A DNA stretch of 64,000 nt, from positions 24,814,297 to 24,878,296 of the forward strand of contig CM064732.1 of assembly GCA_032717465.1 (NCBI GenBank), read 5' to 3'. Position 1 is the first letter of the stretch. Each line of letters starts with the position of its first letter. This document shows positions 34,797 through 45,983 of the stretch, one piece after another. The DNA comes from Coenobita brevimanus. Taxonomy: Eukaryota > Arthropoda > Malacostraca > Decapoda > Coenobitidae. The notes below the pieces were generated by a model, which worked only from the letters and a program-made list of their open reading frames with translations, was not told the DNA's origin and made no database searches. The position numbers and the translations under genes were made by a program.

Positions 34797-37137
34797 TCAG
34801 AAGTGTACGAGATTATGATATTCCTTGAAACAAGGCTGAAGGCACAACGCAACATTGCACTCGACACACTCGTATCTTGTGTCTTTTCTCTGCGTTGATG
34901 GTCTGACTGTCGAGTGCTTACATACATGGCAGCGACGCTGGGGTTTACGACGGTTTGGTTCGGAAGGGATTGCGCTGGGGTAGTGGCGGGCTGCAAGACG
35001 TAGGGGAGTCTGAGCAGCACGCGGGGGCGGTGTGGGGGTCTTTCCTGGGCATGCTTGGCGATTATTTCACGTGCCAGCTCCCTCACAAACCCCTCAAAGG
35101 TCTCGGATACTCCGGTGGTCATTGCGTGCAGGTAGTGGGCGTTCAGGACCGTGATGTCGAGCAAGTGGAAGAAGAGTTTCTTGTACCACTTCATCGTTGT
35201 CCTGGCACAGTCAACACTTGAAATCATCGAGTCTGACTGATCAACTTGCCTCATGTTCAGATTATAGGCAAGTACAGACTCTGGTTTCCATACGTTGCGC
35301 CTCCTCTCGCTACGGTGATCCACGGAGTCTGTGCGGTGCATCAGGGGGCTGTGAACAGTTGATAGGAGGCAAACTTCCCTGTTGTGGTTCCACAGGGTTG
35401 CCAGGATGTTATTGGCCTGGAAGAAAACCACCTCATTCTTGTCAAGTTTCCTCCCTATCTTGACCATATGGCGACGGTTTCTCTTGACTGTACCACAGAC
35501 TCCGGTGTCGTGTTGGTGGAGGAACCTAGCGAGAAGAGGGCTAGTGTACCAGTTGTCCAGGTACAAAACATGACCACGATGAAGGTACTCTTCTATCATT
35601 GTCTTCACCACGGCCCCAGAGAGTCCTATACTCCGATCTTCTATTATATCTGTCTGTGCGCCCGTGTACAAGACTATGTCTTCACATAACCAGTCTTACA
35701 GTCACACATAACAAAGATCTTGAACCCGAAACGGTGTCTCTTGCTGGGTATATACTGCCTAAAGGAAATATTGCCTCTCCACAACACAAGACTCTCGTCT
35801 ATGACGAGGTCTCTGTAAGGATAAAATGAGGAGCGGAACATTTCCCGTAAATGATCAAATACCAGCCTAATTCTCCTCATTTTATCGGTGTTATTTGCAT
35901 TGGCTGGATCATCTGCATCAAAAAAGTGGAGGCGGCCGAGAATAAACTGAAATCTATTACGACCCATCACCTTTCCAAAGAAAGGTGTTAGGATGATTGG
36001 GTCCGTTGTCCAATAGGCAGGAATTTGATTTTTCTTTACCACACCCATCAAGATTACCAGGGCCAAAAATAGGAACATCTCTGATATAGTCACGGGAAAG
36101 TCATACTGTTCTGCATGCTTGCTAGTGGTTCCTAGGCGTTCACTTTCAAGGCGCTGGGATTGTGAAAATATATTCGTCTCTTCTACTATGCGCCCAACAA
36201 ACGCCTCATCAAAAAACAAATTGAAAAAATCTAAACGTGACGACCCAGCATTTACACCTGGAGCCGTGCAACCTGACCGCCACTCCTCAGTGAACTGGTG
36301 AATGATGGGAGTAAAATTACTCCCATCCTCCCAGTTCCACGTGACACCACCGTCTCCAGCCACGTCACCATCGTCCCCTTCTTCAGGGTGGGGAGGTGAG
36401 GGTGGTGGGGGAGGTTGGGGAGGTGGAGAGCGGCGCCTCTCATCACTCGCACTTCTCTTCCCTCTCCCTTTTCCTTTACCCTTTCCCTTCCCTTTCTTTC
36501 CTTTCCCCACATCCTGGGGCTGTGGGGAGGAAGTTTGGGCATATTCAGGGGCGAAAGAAGTGCTGGGGAGTGACTCAACCTCCTCTCCCCTAGGCCTACG
36601 AGCACCACGTGCTCGTGCTGCCTCCCTCCCACCAATGGCCCCTTCACCCCGCACTACCCCCACACCACTCTCACTTTCACCCCGCGCTGCCGCCACAACA
36701 CTTTCCCTTTCTCCCAGCAATCCCACCACACCACTTGCTACTTCCCCAGACAAAGTACTTGAACCATACCTTAGGTGTCGTCTCGCCCCACCTTCTGATC
36801 CACGTGGTGATATTTTTTCCTTTCCCAACCACTCGGCGATATCACGTCCTAGCCCTCCGTCATCCTCATCGTCCTCATCCTCGTCCTGATCAGAATCGTG
36901 ATGGAGAGATAGCTGTGCACGTGGTTGGGGAGCAGCCTGGCCTTCCCTTGCCTTACGGTATGTCACATACCGCGATTTTCGGGGCGAAGGGACCTCCTCA
37001 TCACTGCTACTTATTTCTTCCTCTGGCTGGACGTAATCGCGATCCACCACATCATCATCGAGTGGAGAATCACTGTCTCCAGTGAAGGCTTCCAGGACGG
37101 ATGCAATTTGCTCATCTGAGAGACCTTTCCGCGCCAT
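34797..37137 (-). pseudogene. piggyBac transposase, near-intact, about two frameshifts
   Basis: Starts at the ATG at 37137. Residues 1-90 are acidic, including a D/E run near 83-92. A basic K/G-rich stretch near 215-230 may be a nuclear localisation signal, followed by a Pro run. The DDE core follows. The first frame ends at a TAG beside 35674 after 'VIDESLVLWRG' (catalytic Asp about residue 447). One missing base there explains the shift to the next frame (35671 onward), with 'LYLDNWYTS' (second Asp) and 'NMRQVDQSDSM' (third Asp). A second shift near 34960-34990 moves the C-terminal Cys-rich domain ('CHVCKH...YECVECNVALC') to another frame ending at 34797. It would cut and paste at TTAA. All three catalytic Asp residues are present. 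Confidence 0.92.
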
Positions 37138-37394
37138 GTCTGACCTGGGTCACTGCTGGCAGGTGAGTGACCGAGACAAGGGCGAGCGCAGGTCACGCGG
37201 GGTCTAGGATGCTGCCCGCCTGGCGGCAGGTAGGGGAGGCTTGGGTACCCGGGCGAAACGAAAATCTCCCGCGAATTTTGAAATTTGTGGAAATTATGAA
37301 CCTTGCAATTGCAGGACGTTGAAGTACGTCCTCGGGACTGGCTGTGACAAAACGTGAGGACGTGGAAGTACGTCCTCGGGACGGCGCGGGTTAA

Positions 37395-38508
37395 GGGACA
37401 ATGTAAGGCGAGAAAGTGACAAAGAGAATGAATGACGGCAATAGACGGGGTGGGGTGTCATCTTTTTATCTTGATTTGAATTAGGTAGAAAGATTGGGAA
37501 CGGAATGGTGATTGGAACTTCAAAGCGAGAATGACTGAATTGGTGAGATATATGTATAGCAAGTGAGTAAATAATTGAACAATAAAGGATGTGAAAGTGA
37601 ATGACTGAGTGGGGTGGTGAATAAGGTACCGAAACTGAGTTGTAGAATAGATGAGTAAGTGAGTGAGTGAGTGACAGACTAGAATAGGCGAGCGAATGAG
37701 TGAAAAACTAGAATGGGTGAACGAGTGAGTGAGTGATAGACGAAGTGTGAGGGAGTGAATGATGAAGTGGGTGAGAGTCAGCGAGTAAGAGAGTGAAATA
37801 ATAAGTCACAGGGAGCGAATGATGCAGTGATAGAGTGAGGACCTGGAATTAGTGAGTGAAAAATACTTGATAGGGAATGAGGATGAGTGGGTTAAGAAGA
37901 ATGTAAGAGTGATTGAACGAGTGACACAGTGAGAGGTGAGTAAACTGCAGTGAAAACGAGAATGAGTAGGTTACTGACTTATAGGAGTGAATGAGAGAGC
38001 TATAGTCACGGCGAACGACTCTGAGGTTGTCATTATTGTACCCTGACAACCTAGCATTCAAAAGTGCGTCCCATTTCCTGTATAACATGAGGTACAAATG
38101 ATTTGTCTCTAATATGTTCGTGTATAATAATATGCGTGTATAATATATTCATGCATTATAATATGATTCGTGTATAATATGATACGAAATCTGCCGCAAT
38201 TTTGAATGGTAGGTTGCCAGGGTACGACAATGACAACCTCATAGACATGCGCCGCGACTATATTTAAAAGAGCTAGAGTGAATGATAGAGTGGCTAAATA
38301 TGTGGATAAAAGTGTGAGAAAACGACAATGAATGACTGAGAAAGATAAAGTGAATGGTGGAGACAATAAAAGTGATAAAAGGATAAAAAAATAACTGATA
38401 GAGAGGCGTCACTCATATAATGAATTACTGTGAGTGACACAGTGACAGTGCGGAAATGAAAGCGATTCGGTGATGGAATCAGTGAGGAGAATCGAATGAT
38501 AAGAGTGA
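37395..38508. repeat. Degenerate 'gagtgaatgagtgag' satellite
   Basis: Nearly 1 kb is composed of GTGA, GAAT and ATGA words ('gtgagtgagtgagtgag' at about 37653-37670), most regular at 37620-37830. A MITE interrupts it at 38005-38258, and the hAT element begins at its right end. Confidence 0.75.
38005..38258. mobile_element. 254-bp palindromic MITE with TATA flanks
   Basis: Left arm 'gtcacggcgaacgactc...' (38005-38072) and right arm (38190-38258) are imperfect inverted repeats of about 68 bp, sharing 'gaggttgtcatt', 'gtaccctg' and 'caacct'. TATA lies immediately outside both ends (38001-38004, 38259-38262). The centre carries 'cgtgtataatat' repeats. There is no coding capacity. The superfamily is uncertain; a TA or TATA target would suit Tc1/mariner-related elements. 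Confidence 0.82.
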
Positions 38509-38516
38509 GCAAGAAT

Positions 38517-39559
38517 CAGCGTTCCCAGACGTACGATAATTATCGTACAGATGCAATAATTTAGCATACTGTACGATAGAAAATATAGCATGTAATACAA
38601 TAATTTGCAATTTTGTACGCTAATTTACACTTCGTGCAATAATTCGTGATACTGTAATAAAATTTTCAATATACCCATTAACAAACCATACTTTTTCCCA
38701 AAGACCAAACCAAGTTAATATGACAATGACAATTATTATTCATAGTCGTTTAGAATAATCTATCACTAACGAACATCACTAAAAACTGTGATAACTCGAT
38801 ACGGTACGCTGGTAGCGATTCGGCCAAGTCCAGGACACGTCCGTCCAGTACCAGTACCGGTGGGAGCGCAAATAGCCCAAGCAAAGTTCACTTGTCAGTG
38901 TGCGATTCACGTTAGAAGTATGAGCAAGGAACAGAAAAAAGTAAAAGACATTACTCCTGACCTGTTCTAGGGAGAAATAAGGGCGATTGTGGATACTGAG
39001 GGAAATCCAAAATACAAGTGTGTGTCTGACTTTGTACTAGCATGCTTATCATTGCCCCATGCAAATGCAGACTGCGAAAGGTGCTTTTCAGACATTAACA
39101 GAATGAAAACAAAAGACAGAAACAAACTTAAAACAGAATCAGTGAGAGATATTCTTTTAGCAAAGCAATCCGTAACCACCGGAGGAAACCATGACTGCAC
39201 CTCATTCACGCCATCCAGAAGCATGATCAGGAACATGACTTCTCAAATACTGTACCCAGCTGGTGAAGAATGTGATCCTGACTATCCGGAAATCGATGTG
39301 GAATCAGCCACTAACCATTAAACCGGTGAGTAGCCTTCCGTTGCATTTATGATATTTTAATGTTAAGAGGAGAATGCGTTATTGATGCTTAGTGTGCCAA
39401 ATATACCTTTCTGAAGTTTTATCCAAGTGAAAAGAAATGAAGGAATAACAATATTGGTATGATGCACATGAACTGAAGGTGTACGATAATCTAGCTCAAA
39501 ATAAGATAATTTTTGGTGGTTGTGTAGGATATTTTCAACACTGAAATCTGGGAACGCTG
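38517..39559 (+). mobile_element. hAT element with perfect 8-bp target duplication
   Basis: GCAAGAAT occurs directly outside both ends (38509-38516 and 39560-39567). Termini are inverted: CAGCGTTCCCAGA at both ends, matching the CAG...-type hAT terminus. Length 1,043 bp, so the element is internally deleted; only the transposase C-terminus is left. A palindrome 'tacgataattatcgta' lies 15 bp inside the left end. Confidence 0.93.
38920..39321 (+). pseudogene. hAT transposase C-terminal dimerisation domain
   Basis: The frame reads 'KKVKDITPDLF' then an in-frame TAG at 38968-38970, then 'GEIRAIVDTEGNPKYKCVSD', 'FVLACLSLPHANADCERCFS' and 'DINRMKTKDRNKLKTESVRD'. This is the hAT C-terminal dimerisation motif (LSLPHxNADCERxFSxxNxxKTKxRNxL). 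The position of the TAG is usually Trp. The BED finger and DDE catalytic parts are gone. The element's right terminus follows at 39559. Confidence 0.88.
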
Positions 39560-39567
39560 GCAAGAAT

Positions 39568-39703
39568 GAGTGATAAAACGAAAGTGAATGAATAGTACAT
39601 TTACGGTACCCGTTCCAGGACAGGGTTTTCCTGAGCTGAATATAATTACCCTGTGGTAGCCACAAGAAACTACCTAAACTCAGCTCGTACACCTTGCCTA
39701 AAC

Positions 39704-39752
<49 letters not shown>

Positions 39753-39985
39753 ATAATCATTGCAAGTGAAAATGAGCTCGTGTACTACAATAAGTGACAA
39801 CAAGTGTGTGTGTGTGTGTGTGTGTGTGTGGTTACAGTGAGTGGGGCTGAATGAACATTATATCGAGTTATGGGAGTGAGTAAATGAGAAGTACAGTGTA
39901 TGCAAGCGTCATATTAAATTAGATGAACCAAAAGGAGAGACATGAGAAGGTGGATGGAAGACAGCTCTGAACTAAATTAATAAGA
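39568..39985. other. Intergenic DNA with (GA)n and (GT)n
   Basis: (GA)n at 39709-39749 and (GT)n at 39804-39831. Nothing else recognised. Confidence 0.6.
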
Positions 39986-40115
39986 ACAACAACAACAACA
40001 AAAATATTGGAGAAACACACTACCCGTGATGACAAACGGAAAGTTTTGGGAATAGAACCTGGGTCTCCCGGGTAGAAGCCAGGCACTACGATCACCATAG
40101 TCATTGCCTGATACA
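39986..40115 (-). mobile_element. tRNA-derived SINE, minus strand
   Basis: The minus strand shows a tRNA-like head: 'tggtgatcgtagtgcctggc' (box A-like), 'cccgggagacccaggttcta' including box B 'ggttctattcc', then 'aaaactttcc' and 'tgtttctccaatat', ending in a (caa/ttg)n tail at 39989-40004. The arm around 'cgggagaccc' resembles a glycine tRNA. Confidence 0.7.
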
Positions 40116-40284
40116 AGCTACATTACCGGAATTATGTGAAGAACCAGGTAACTCTCCTCAATAGAAAAATATGTTTCAACCCATATCCATATGTTGACAC
40201 ATATTTCAATGTCATCTGGATTTTTGCTTAGTCCAACCCAACTCAGCATGTGAGAGCAGGTTTCATCTATGCCAGCTGGACCAA

Positions 40285-40352
40285 GCGACTTCTTATATGC
40301 TGGCGAAACACACATCACACGTGTGGACGTTTGTGGAAAGTTTTTTAACAAT
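40285..40352 (-). mobile_element. SINE body fragment, minus strand
   Basis: The minus strand carries 'aactttccacaaacgtcc' and 'gtgtgtttcgccagcat', the same body module as the SINEs beside it. The tRNA-like head is absent or too decayed. Confidence 0.5.
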
Positions 40353-40364
40353 TAGCTTTAATCA

Positions 40365-40490
40365 TGTTATAGCACAGTGACTGCAATGTCTGGCTTCTTT
40401 TTAGGAGTCCCGGCTTCGATTCCCAGCTAGAGCATTAACAACTTTCCACATATTCATATGTGTAATCCGTGTTTCTCCAACATCTAGGAA
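40365..40490 (+). mobile_element. tRNA-derived SINE, plus strand
   Basis: 'tatagcacagtgactgcaat' (box A-like), 'ggcttcgattcccagc' (box B), then 'acaactttccacatattc' and 'gtgtttctccaacat'. Same family as the minus-strand copy at 39986-40115. Confidence 0.68.
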
Positions 40491-40629
40491 GATGCATGCA
40501 CTGGCTGGGAATGCCATGTTGAGTGAGGCTATGCGAAATTCCAAATGACTTTTAAATGTGTTATCTTGGTTTTGGATGAAAAATATACTATAATTGATTT
40601 ACGTGGTTCTCAGAATTCGGGTGGCTCAG

Positions 40630-40760
40630 GTTTTATCGCGCCATGGTGTAGTGATATGAGTACCTGCCTGCTACCGGTGAGTCCTGGGCTCAGGTCCCGG
40701 CTGAATCAATAACACTTTCCAAAAATTAAATCTTGTGAACAGATAAAATGAACAGAAATA
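40630..40760 (+). mobile_element. tRNA-derived SINE, plus strand
   Basis: 'gccatggtgtagtgatatga' (box A), 'cctgggctcaggtcccggc' (box B-like), then 'gaatcaataacactttcc' and an A-rich tail. Same family as its neighbours. Confidence 0.68.
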
Positions 40761-41854
40761 AAAAAAATAAAAATTGAACGGAAATAAAAGTCTAAGAAAA
40801 ATATAGCATTACCCGGGTGTGGAAACTTCGCCGAGGAAGGAATACCACCACCATTATTTTCTAGAAACTCGCTATTCTCTCAATCCCCACACCAACCATT
40901 ATTTTTATACATTGCAGCTCTCTCAGTCTGCGCCGCCAGTACTCTCAGAGGTGGATGTATGAATATTAGAATCATTAATTACCAACTTTCTGTATGGGTT
41001 ACCATGAAATTACGCGGAGCTTGGTATATGTTCATTAACTCAGTAGTTTTATGCCTTCCATTGCTCTTTTCAACCGATGCTGCCAGAATGCAGGCTTCTT
41101 TACGCTTACTATCCCCTTAATGGTAGGAAAAAAAAATACTATTGTCTTCTACTTAACGCTAGGAGCTTTAATGAACTGACTGTGAGCCATAGTTGCCAAA
41201 GAGTGTTTCATCCCATCCGCTGCGATCTTCAAGCTGCGTAGCCGTTATGAAAGCCTCGGCATGTTCATTAATCCTTCCACTTCGGTTGGTGGTACATTAA
41301 GATAGAATATTCGCGCTAACATCACAAGATTTTGTTCAGTCGAATGAAATTCGTGGCAGCCATGTGATTGCTTTATACTTTCCAACGCTGTTTTGTTGGA
41401 GCATGGAGAATACAGCTTATACAGGTTTATCCATTATTCATCAAGAGCATTGCTACTGTATATAACTTTTTTTTTTTTTTTTTAACCGTGCAATACTTTT
41501 ACACTTTATTGTGATTTTTCATATACTTGTTAAGTCTTATCTTCAAACTGCTTTGCATCTATGTAGAAATGGGTGTCTTGTGAATGTTAATTAGTGAGGA
41601 TTTTCTATGCTGACGACGATATCTAACCCCATTCAAGTCAGGTGATGATCAAGCGTAGTTAAACTGGAAGATTGATTTGACTATTGACCGTGGATACTCA
41701 TTCTTACCTCATAACTAAGGCTTATAGAGTTTCACACAACCACGATTTAGTATTCTAGTTTTTGATGTGGCCCAGTTTCATAAGATAAAATCAAACCGAT
41801 TTTACTGGTCTTATTTTCAAATACTACTGCGTATTCACGCCGGAGCAGGGTCTT
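40761..41854. other. Unassigned intergenic DNA
   Basis: AT-rich, with a T-run at 41467-41483. No gene or clear element. Confidence 0.4.
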
Positions 41855-43010
41855 GTGTATACTTATTAGACGCATTTCTGTGGCATTATTAAAACGTATA
41901 TGCACGCGTAGAGGGGCTGTGTATGCTTAGAAGGTGCATGGCATATACTTCTTAGGGGTCATATTTTCGAACTGCGCTTCGTCTCGCAGGTGTGCGAAAT
42001 TTGTGTATATCTGTCAAAAGGAATACTGTTTAAGTGTCAGCTCTCTGTCCGTCTGTCTGTCCGTCTGTCTGTCTCTTCAGCGTTCTCGTGCACATTTCTT
42101 AATGATCTCGTGAATACTTTCTCGCGGTCTCCTGTCTATCTGGTATTTTGAATACCTCGTATTTTTTCATTTTTCCTTTTTTTTTTTCTGCATTAGCTAC
42201 TTCTGCCATTCGCTTATATACTTCTAGCTGCCACTTGTATGTTTTTAGCTGTCTCTTGTATACTTTCTTACCTCCGCCAAGGAAGTTATGTTAAATTTAC
42301 CCCGTGTTGGTTGGTTTGTCTGTTTGTTTGTTCGTTGGTCTGTTAGCAGGATTACTCAAAAAGTTATGAACGGATTTTGATGAAATTTTGTGAAAGGGTG
42401 GACCATGGGCCAAGGAAGAAATTATTAAATTTTTGGCCAGATCCGGATCTGGATCCGGTGTATCCCGCACAATATCTCCAGTAGTTCCCAATGAAAATCT
42501 TTTGTGGAAAATTGGGCCATTGACCACGAAAGAATTAATTAAATTTGGGGGCGGATCTTGATCCGGATCCTCTATCCATGGATCCGGATGCGGGATTACT
42601 CAAAAAGTTATGAACAGATTTCGATGAAATTTTGTGCAAGGTTGTACCATGGGCCAAGGAAAAAAATGATTAAATCTGAGGGCGGATCCGGAACTGGAGT
42701 ATCTCGCACAATATCTCCAAAAGTCCTCAATGAATTTTAATGAAATTTGTGGAAAGGTAGGCCATGCACCATGAAAGAATTTATTAAATTAGGGGGTGGA
42801 TCCGGATCTGGTTCCTATATCCACCCATCCAGATCCGGATCCATTTTAATGGCAATGGCACTGGTAGACATATGCGCTCTGAGTGCGTTCTAGTTCTTTT
42901 ATAGTGTACTTTTAAGCTCTCTCTATACTTTCTAGCGATTCTTGTATACTTTGTAATATTCTCTGGTGTGTTTGTAGCGATCTCTTGAATTCTCTCTAGC
43001 GCTTAATCTT
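41855..43010. repeat. Degenerate 20-24-bp minisatellite ('tagcgatctcttgtatactt')
   Basis: Units such as 'ctgccacttgtatgttttta', 'gctgtctcttgtatactttc' and 'tagcgattcttgtatacttt' occur on both sides of a distinct insertion at 42273-42905, suggesting that the insertion split the array. A (GTCTGTCC)n patch lies at 42047-42075. Confidence 0.62.
42273..42905. mobile_element. Tandem-repeat element beginning 'cctccgccaaggaagttatg'
   Basis: The left edge has the 'ctccgccaagg' motif. The interior is two copies of a roughly 240-bp unit that begins 'gattactcaaaaagttatga' (about 42350 and 42594), each made of two related halves with 'ccatgggccaagga' and 'gatccggat' blocks. The right edge is 'atgcgctctgagtgcgttctag'. 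I recognise this dispersed repeat type from aquatic invertebrate genomes but cannot name its class. No protein is encoded. Confidence 0.6.
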
Positions 43011-43695
43011 CAAACGTCGTGGCTTATAAGCAAGTGTACAAGTGATTTTTGTACATTTCTTGTATTCTGTTTGTTCAACTTTGACCAAACTCAGCCGTGG
43101 CCCAGACTTGAATGATGAGCCATGTTTTTGTTGTCAGCTACATTAAATTTCATATATTATGAAATGCATTACTACCAACCACATAGCTGCAAGAGTAGTA
43201 GCGTTTTGTCGCTAGGAAAATTTCATCAGGCCACAGGCGGATGTTTTATAAACAAGTATAATATTTTAATCCCATCAGTTGCAGGACTACCCTCCCAAGC
43301 TCCTCTCCCCCCCCCAAAAAAAAAAAAAAAAATCCTATCTTATAACTGCAACGAAATAAGTGACATCATCGGGTTGAAAGATGTAGCCCACTGGACGAGT
43401 GTCTTAACGTCCCCACCAAGACTACGTTTCTTTAAAGCTGAATGAAGTCGTCTGTTGTTGATCACAAAGAAGAACAATAGATGTATTCAGGCTCAAGGGA
43501 CTGCAATGTACTCATACACGTAACGTCACTGGAAGTCGACACACACACACACACACCACTGCGATACATTCAGTCTCTCATACATAAGTAATTGGAAGTC
43601 TGTACTATTCACAGAATCTGATATGCACAGATACTGCAAGTCGATAAATAAATTATCTCTACTGTGCCATTGCACATCGATTGAAATGTACTTTC

Positions 43696-43735
<40 letters not shown>

Positions 43736-44175
43736 CACACAAACACACGTCAATACACAAAAGGTCTTTTCCACACACCCTTGTAACATGATATGTGAAA
43801 CAAAAATACAATAAATCCAACCAGCCCTTCAATTCTGCAAGTCTGTTCGTGTGAGTGCCTCAATATTTCTCTGTAGGCGTAAATTTTTGTATTTTTATTG
43901 TACTAAAACTCTCACGGTTGCGACATTTCCTATATGGTATTTCCGCCATAGGCAGACTACTTTACTCAACTGAAAGTGAATCATAAGAGCCGGAGAGTGT
44001 GATGATAACCCTGGTATGATTAAGACAGATATAGGTATTTTACTCAGAAAATAGTAACAGGAGCCAGATGGTTCTGATCTACGCTTAAAAGTGACGCCTT
44101 CATCTTGTTTACTTTTGCTATCTTTTGGCGACCATACTAAACTGAAATGTTTCTGCAAAATTTTCATTTTTTCAT
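43011..44175. other. Unassigned intergenic DNA
   Basis: Contains a C-run then A-run at 43309-43332, (CA)n at 43540-43557 and (TC)n at 43700-43732. No gene supported. Confidence 0.45.
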
Positions 44176-44179
44176 TCAT

Positions 44180-44335
44180 TGCCAGACGCCATGTATCCCA
44201 AACGGGGTGGCCAACGGCTTAGAGTTAATTGTTTTACAGGGAGGGGCGCTAATCCTCCACCAACCCCACTTGACACGTAGGGATGCCAACAGCATCTGGT
44301 GTTCCCAGGCGGTCACCCATCCAAGTACTAACCAG
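44180..44335 (-). mobile_element. 5S rRNA-derived SINE or pseudogene, minus strand
   Basis: The minus strand from 44333 to 44283 matches the 3' half of animal 5S rRNA: 'gtacttggatgggtgaccgc' (internal promoter box C) and 'ctgggaacaccagatgctgt' then 'tggcat'. The 5' half of 5S is missing. After the 5S part comes about 100 bp of unrelated sequence ending near an A-rich tail at 44165-44180. Fusion of a 5S head with a tail is the SINE3 layout; a 5S pseudogene is the alternative. Confidence 0.75.
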
Positions 44336-45979
44336 AAATGCTTTATATGAATCTGCTTAAATCTTTCTGGTTGATGACTCAGTTCTTGCGTCCCCTGGGT
44401 GGTTTCATTCAGTTAGGGAGAACTTGTATAGAAAGAGTTAACATATTACCTAAAACTTATACACGTATAGACATCTTCCCTAAACCAATAAGAAGTGTTG
44501 GCGGTTACAGGCAGAATAAATGACGTTATTGTGTTGAAATGGTTTAGGGAAACTTGTCTGCTTTTGTTTACCTTGTCTCTTTTGACTCGATACCTAGTTT
44601 TGTACCCCCACTGGCACGTAGGATTTCATTCAGGTAAACCAAATTGTTTGATGTTGGATCAGTAAACTTTCTGTGTTCAAAAAAAGTAAAAAGAGAGACA
44701 ACATGATTTCCTTCAGCTGAATTAAATGGCCTGGTGTCAGTCAAAATAATATAGGTATATGGGCCCATAACAAGGAAAGGCTTTTTCGAGATAAGATGTT
44801 CCCCTTTCTGGGCAAAATGTGCGGGGTGTTATCCTGAATGATATGTGTGGTGCGTCCACGGCGGCGAAAGGGTTATGACCTAGGCTGAGAAGTGGATAAC
44901 ATTACGAGGAGAGGCGGGGGTATTGGTGGTGATGGTGTGGAGGTAAGACTAGTATGAATATTTGATTTTGTTGAACTATTTTGTAATCACTGTCTCACTG
45001 CAGCAACTGCACACTTACGGTTGCATGGACATTCATCAGTACAAATAGACATAAACATGATTAAAAGTACATTCCCATATGCTCACAAACATGCAGACAT
45101 ATTCATAACACCCACACACGCACACCCACCCACACACACACACACAAGGACGCTACTTCCCTATCACCAGCTCTTTTCAGTATCTGTTATCTGCCCGTGC
45201 TGCTAATGAAGTGTAAATATTAATATTAAAATTATCGGTCGACTTCCCTCCTCTCGGCCTCTAACGCTCACATTTCAAGATACGACAACGCGTTCATTAA
45301 TTCATTTACACTTGCTCAGTACTTTCATCATACAACCAAATATTTCTTTACACATTCTGCTTTGTCACATAATGAAGGACAACGTTCTTCCCATTTGGTT
45401 AGTGTTATTCATTTTTTTTTAACCCTTCCTCCAAACGATTTGATTCACCATTGTAGGGAACCCAGAGTTCCAGGTAGGTTATTCAGTATATTAATATATC
45501 CAGTATGATTATTTCTTTGTCTTGCTTTCGCCAGGAGACATTCTTCAACACAGGAAAGAATCTTTCAGTGAGAGAGCTAAAAAAACAGTGTTATTTAATC
45601 CCTTCAGTCATTACGATAACGCAATCCTAACTGCTCTTGCTTCCATCAGATGATTATAATCAGCATAGGAGAGACCCTCAGTGAAAGAGGAACAATCTGA
45701 TTTAACACTTTCTGTACGATGACACCTTTCTCATTTGTGCTTCTGTTACACAAACATTCAGTGCACGAGACCCCTCGAGATGAAGGGGTTAATCAACCTA
45801 ACAAGATCACCCTATGTTTTGAAATGGTGTTGAGAAGTTGTAATGGAACTGCTGACTGTATCAGCCCTCTTCTTGATTTATGTATCAGACATCAGGCATA
45901 GGTTGGGTGGCCCAATCTCTGAGATTCGAATTGTGTACTGACATATTTTCTTTAACTTTTTATTGTGTATAAATGCTTG
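44336..45979. other. Unassigned intergenic DNA
   Basis: 1.6 kb with no supported gene. CA-rich patch at 45111-45147. Confidence 0.4.
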
Positions 45980-45983
45980 TTAA

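Larger units (their letters stand above)
33506..37390 (-). mobile_element. Complete piggyBac element 1 (3,885 bp) with TTAA target duplication
   Basis: TTAA flanks both ends (33502-33505 and 37391-37394). The termini are inverted: left CCCGCCCCGTCCCGG, right (minus strand) CCCGCGCCGTCCCGA, with 13 of 15 bases matching. Inside the right end a 26-bp palindromic module occurs twice (37313-37338, 37357-37382). Inside the left end 'tcccggcaacttttcgacc' is repeated with change at 33549-33567. One transposase is encoded on the minus strand; about 1.2 kb of tandem-repeat-rich non-coding DNA follows it. Confidence 0.93.

Noticed and set aside
36302..37085. Plus-strand frames of 158-195 codons opposite the piggyBac transposase
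   Set aside because: Shadows of the real minus-strand transposase frame.
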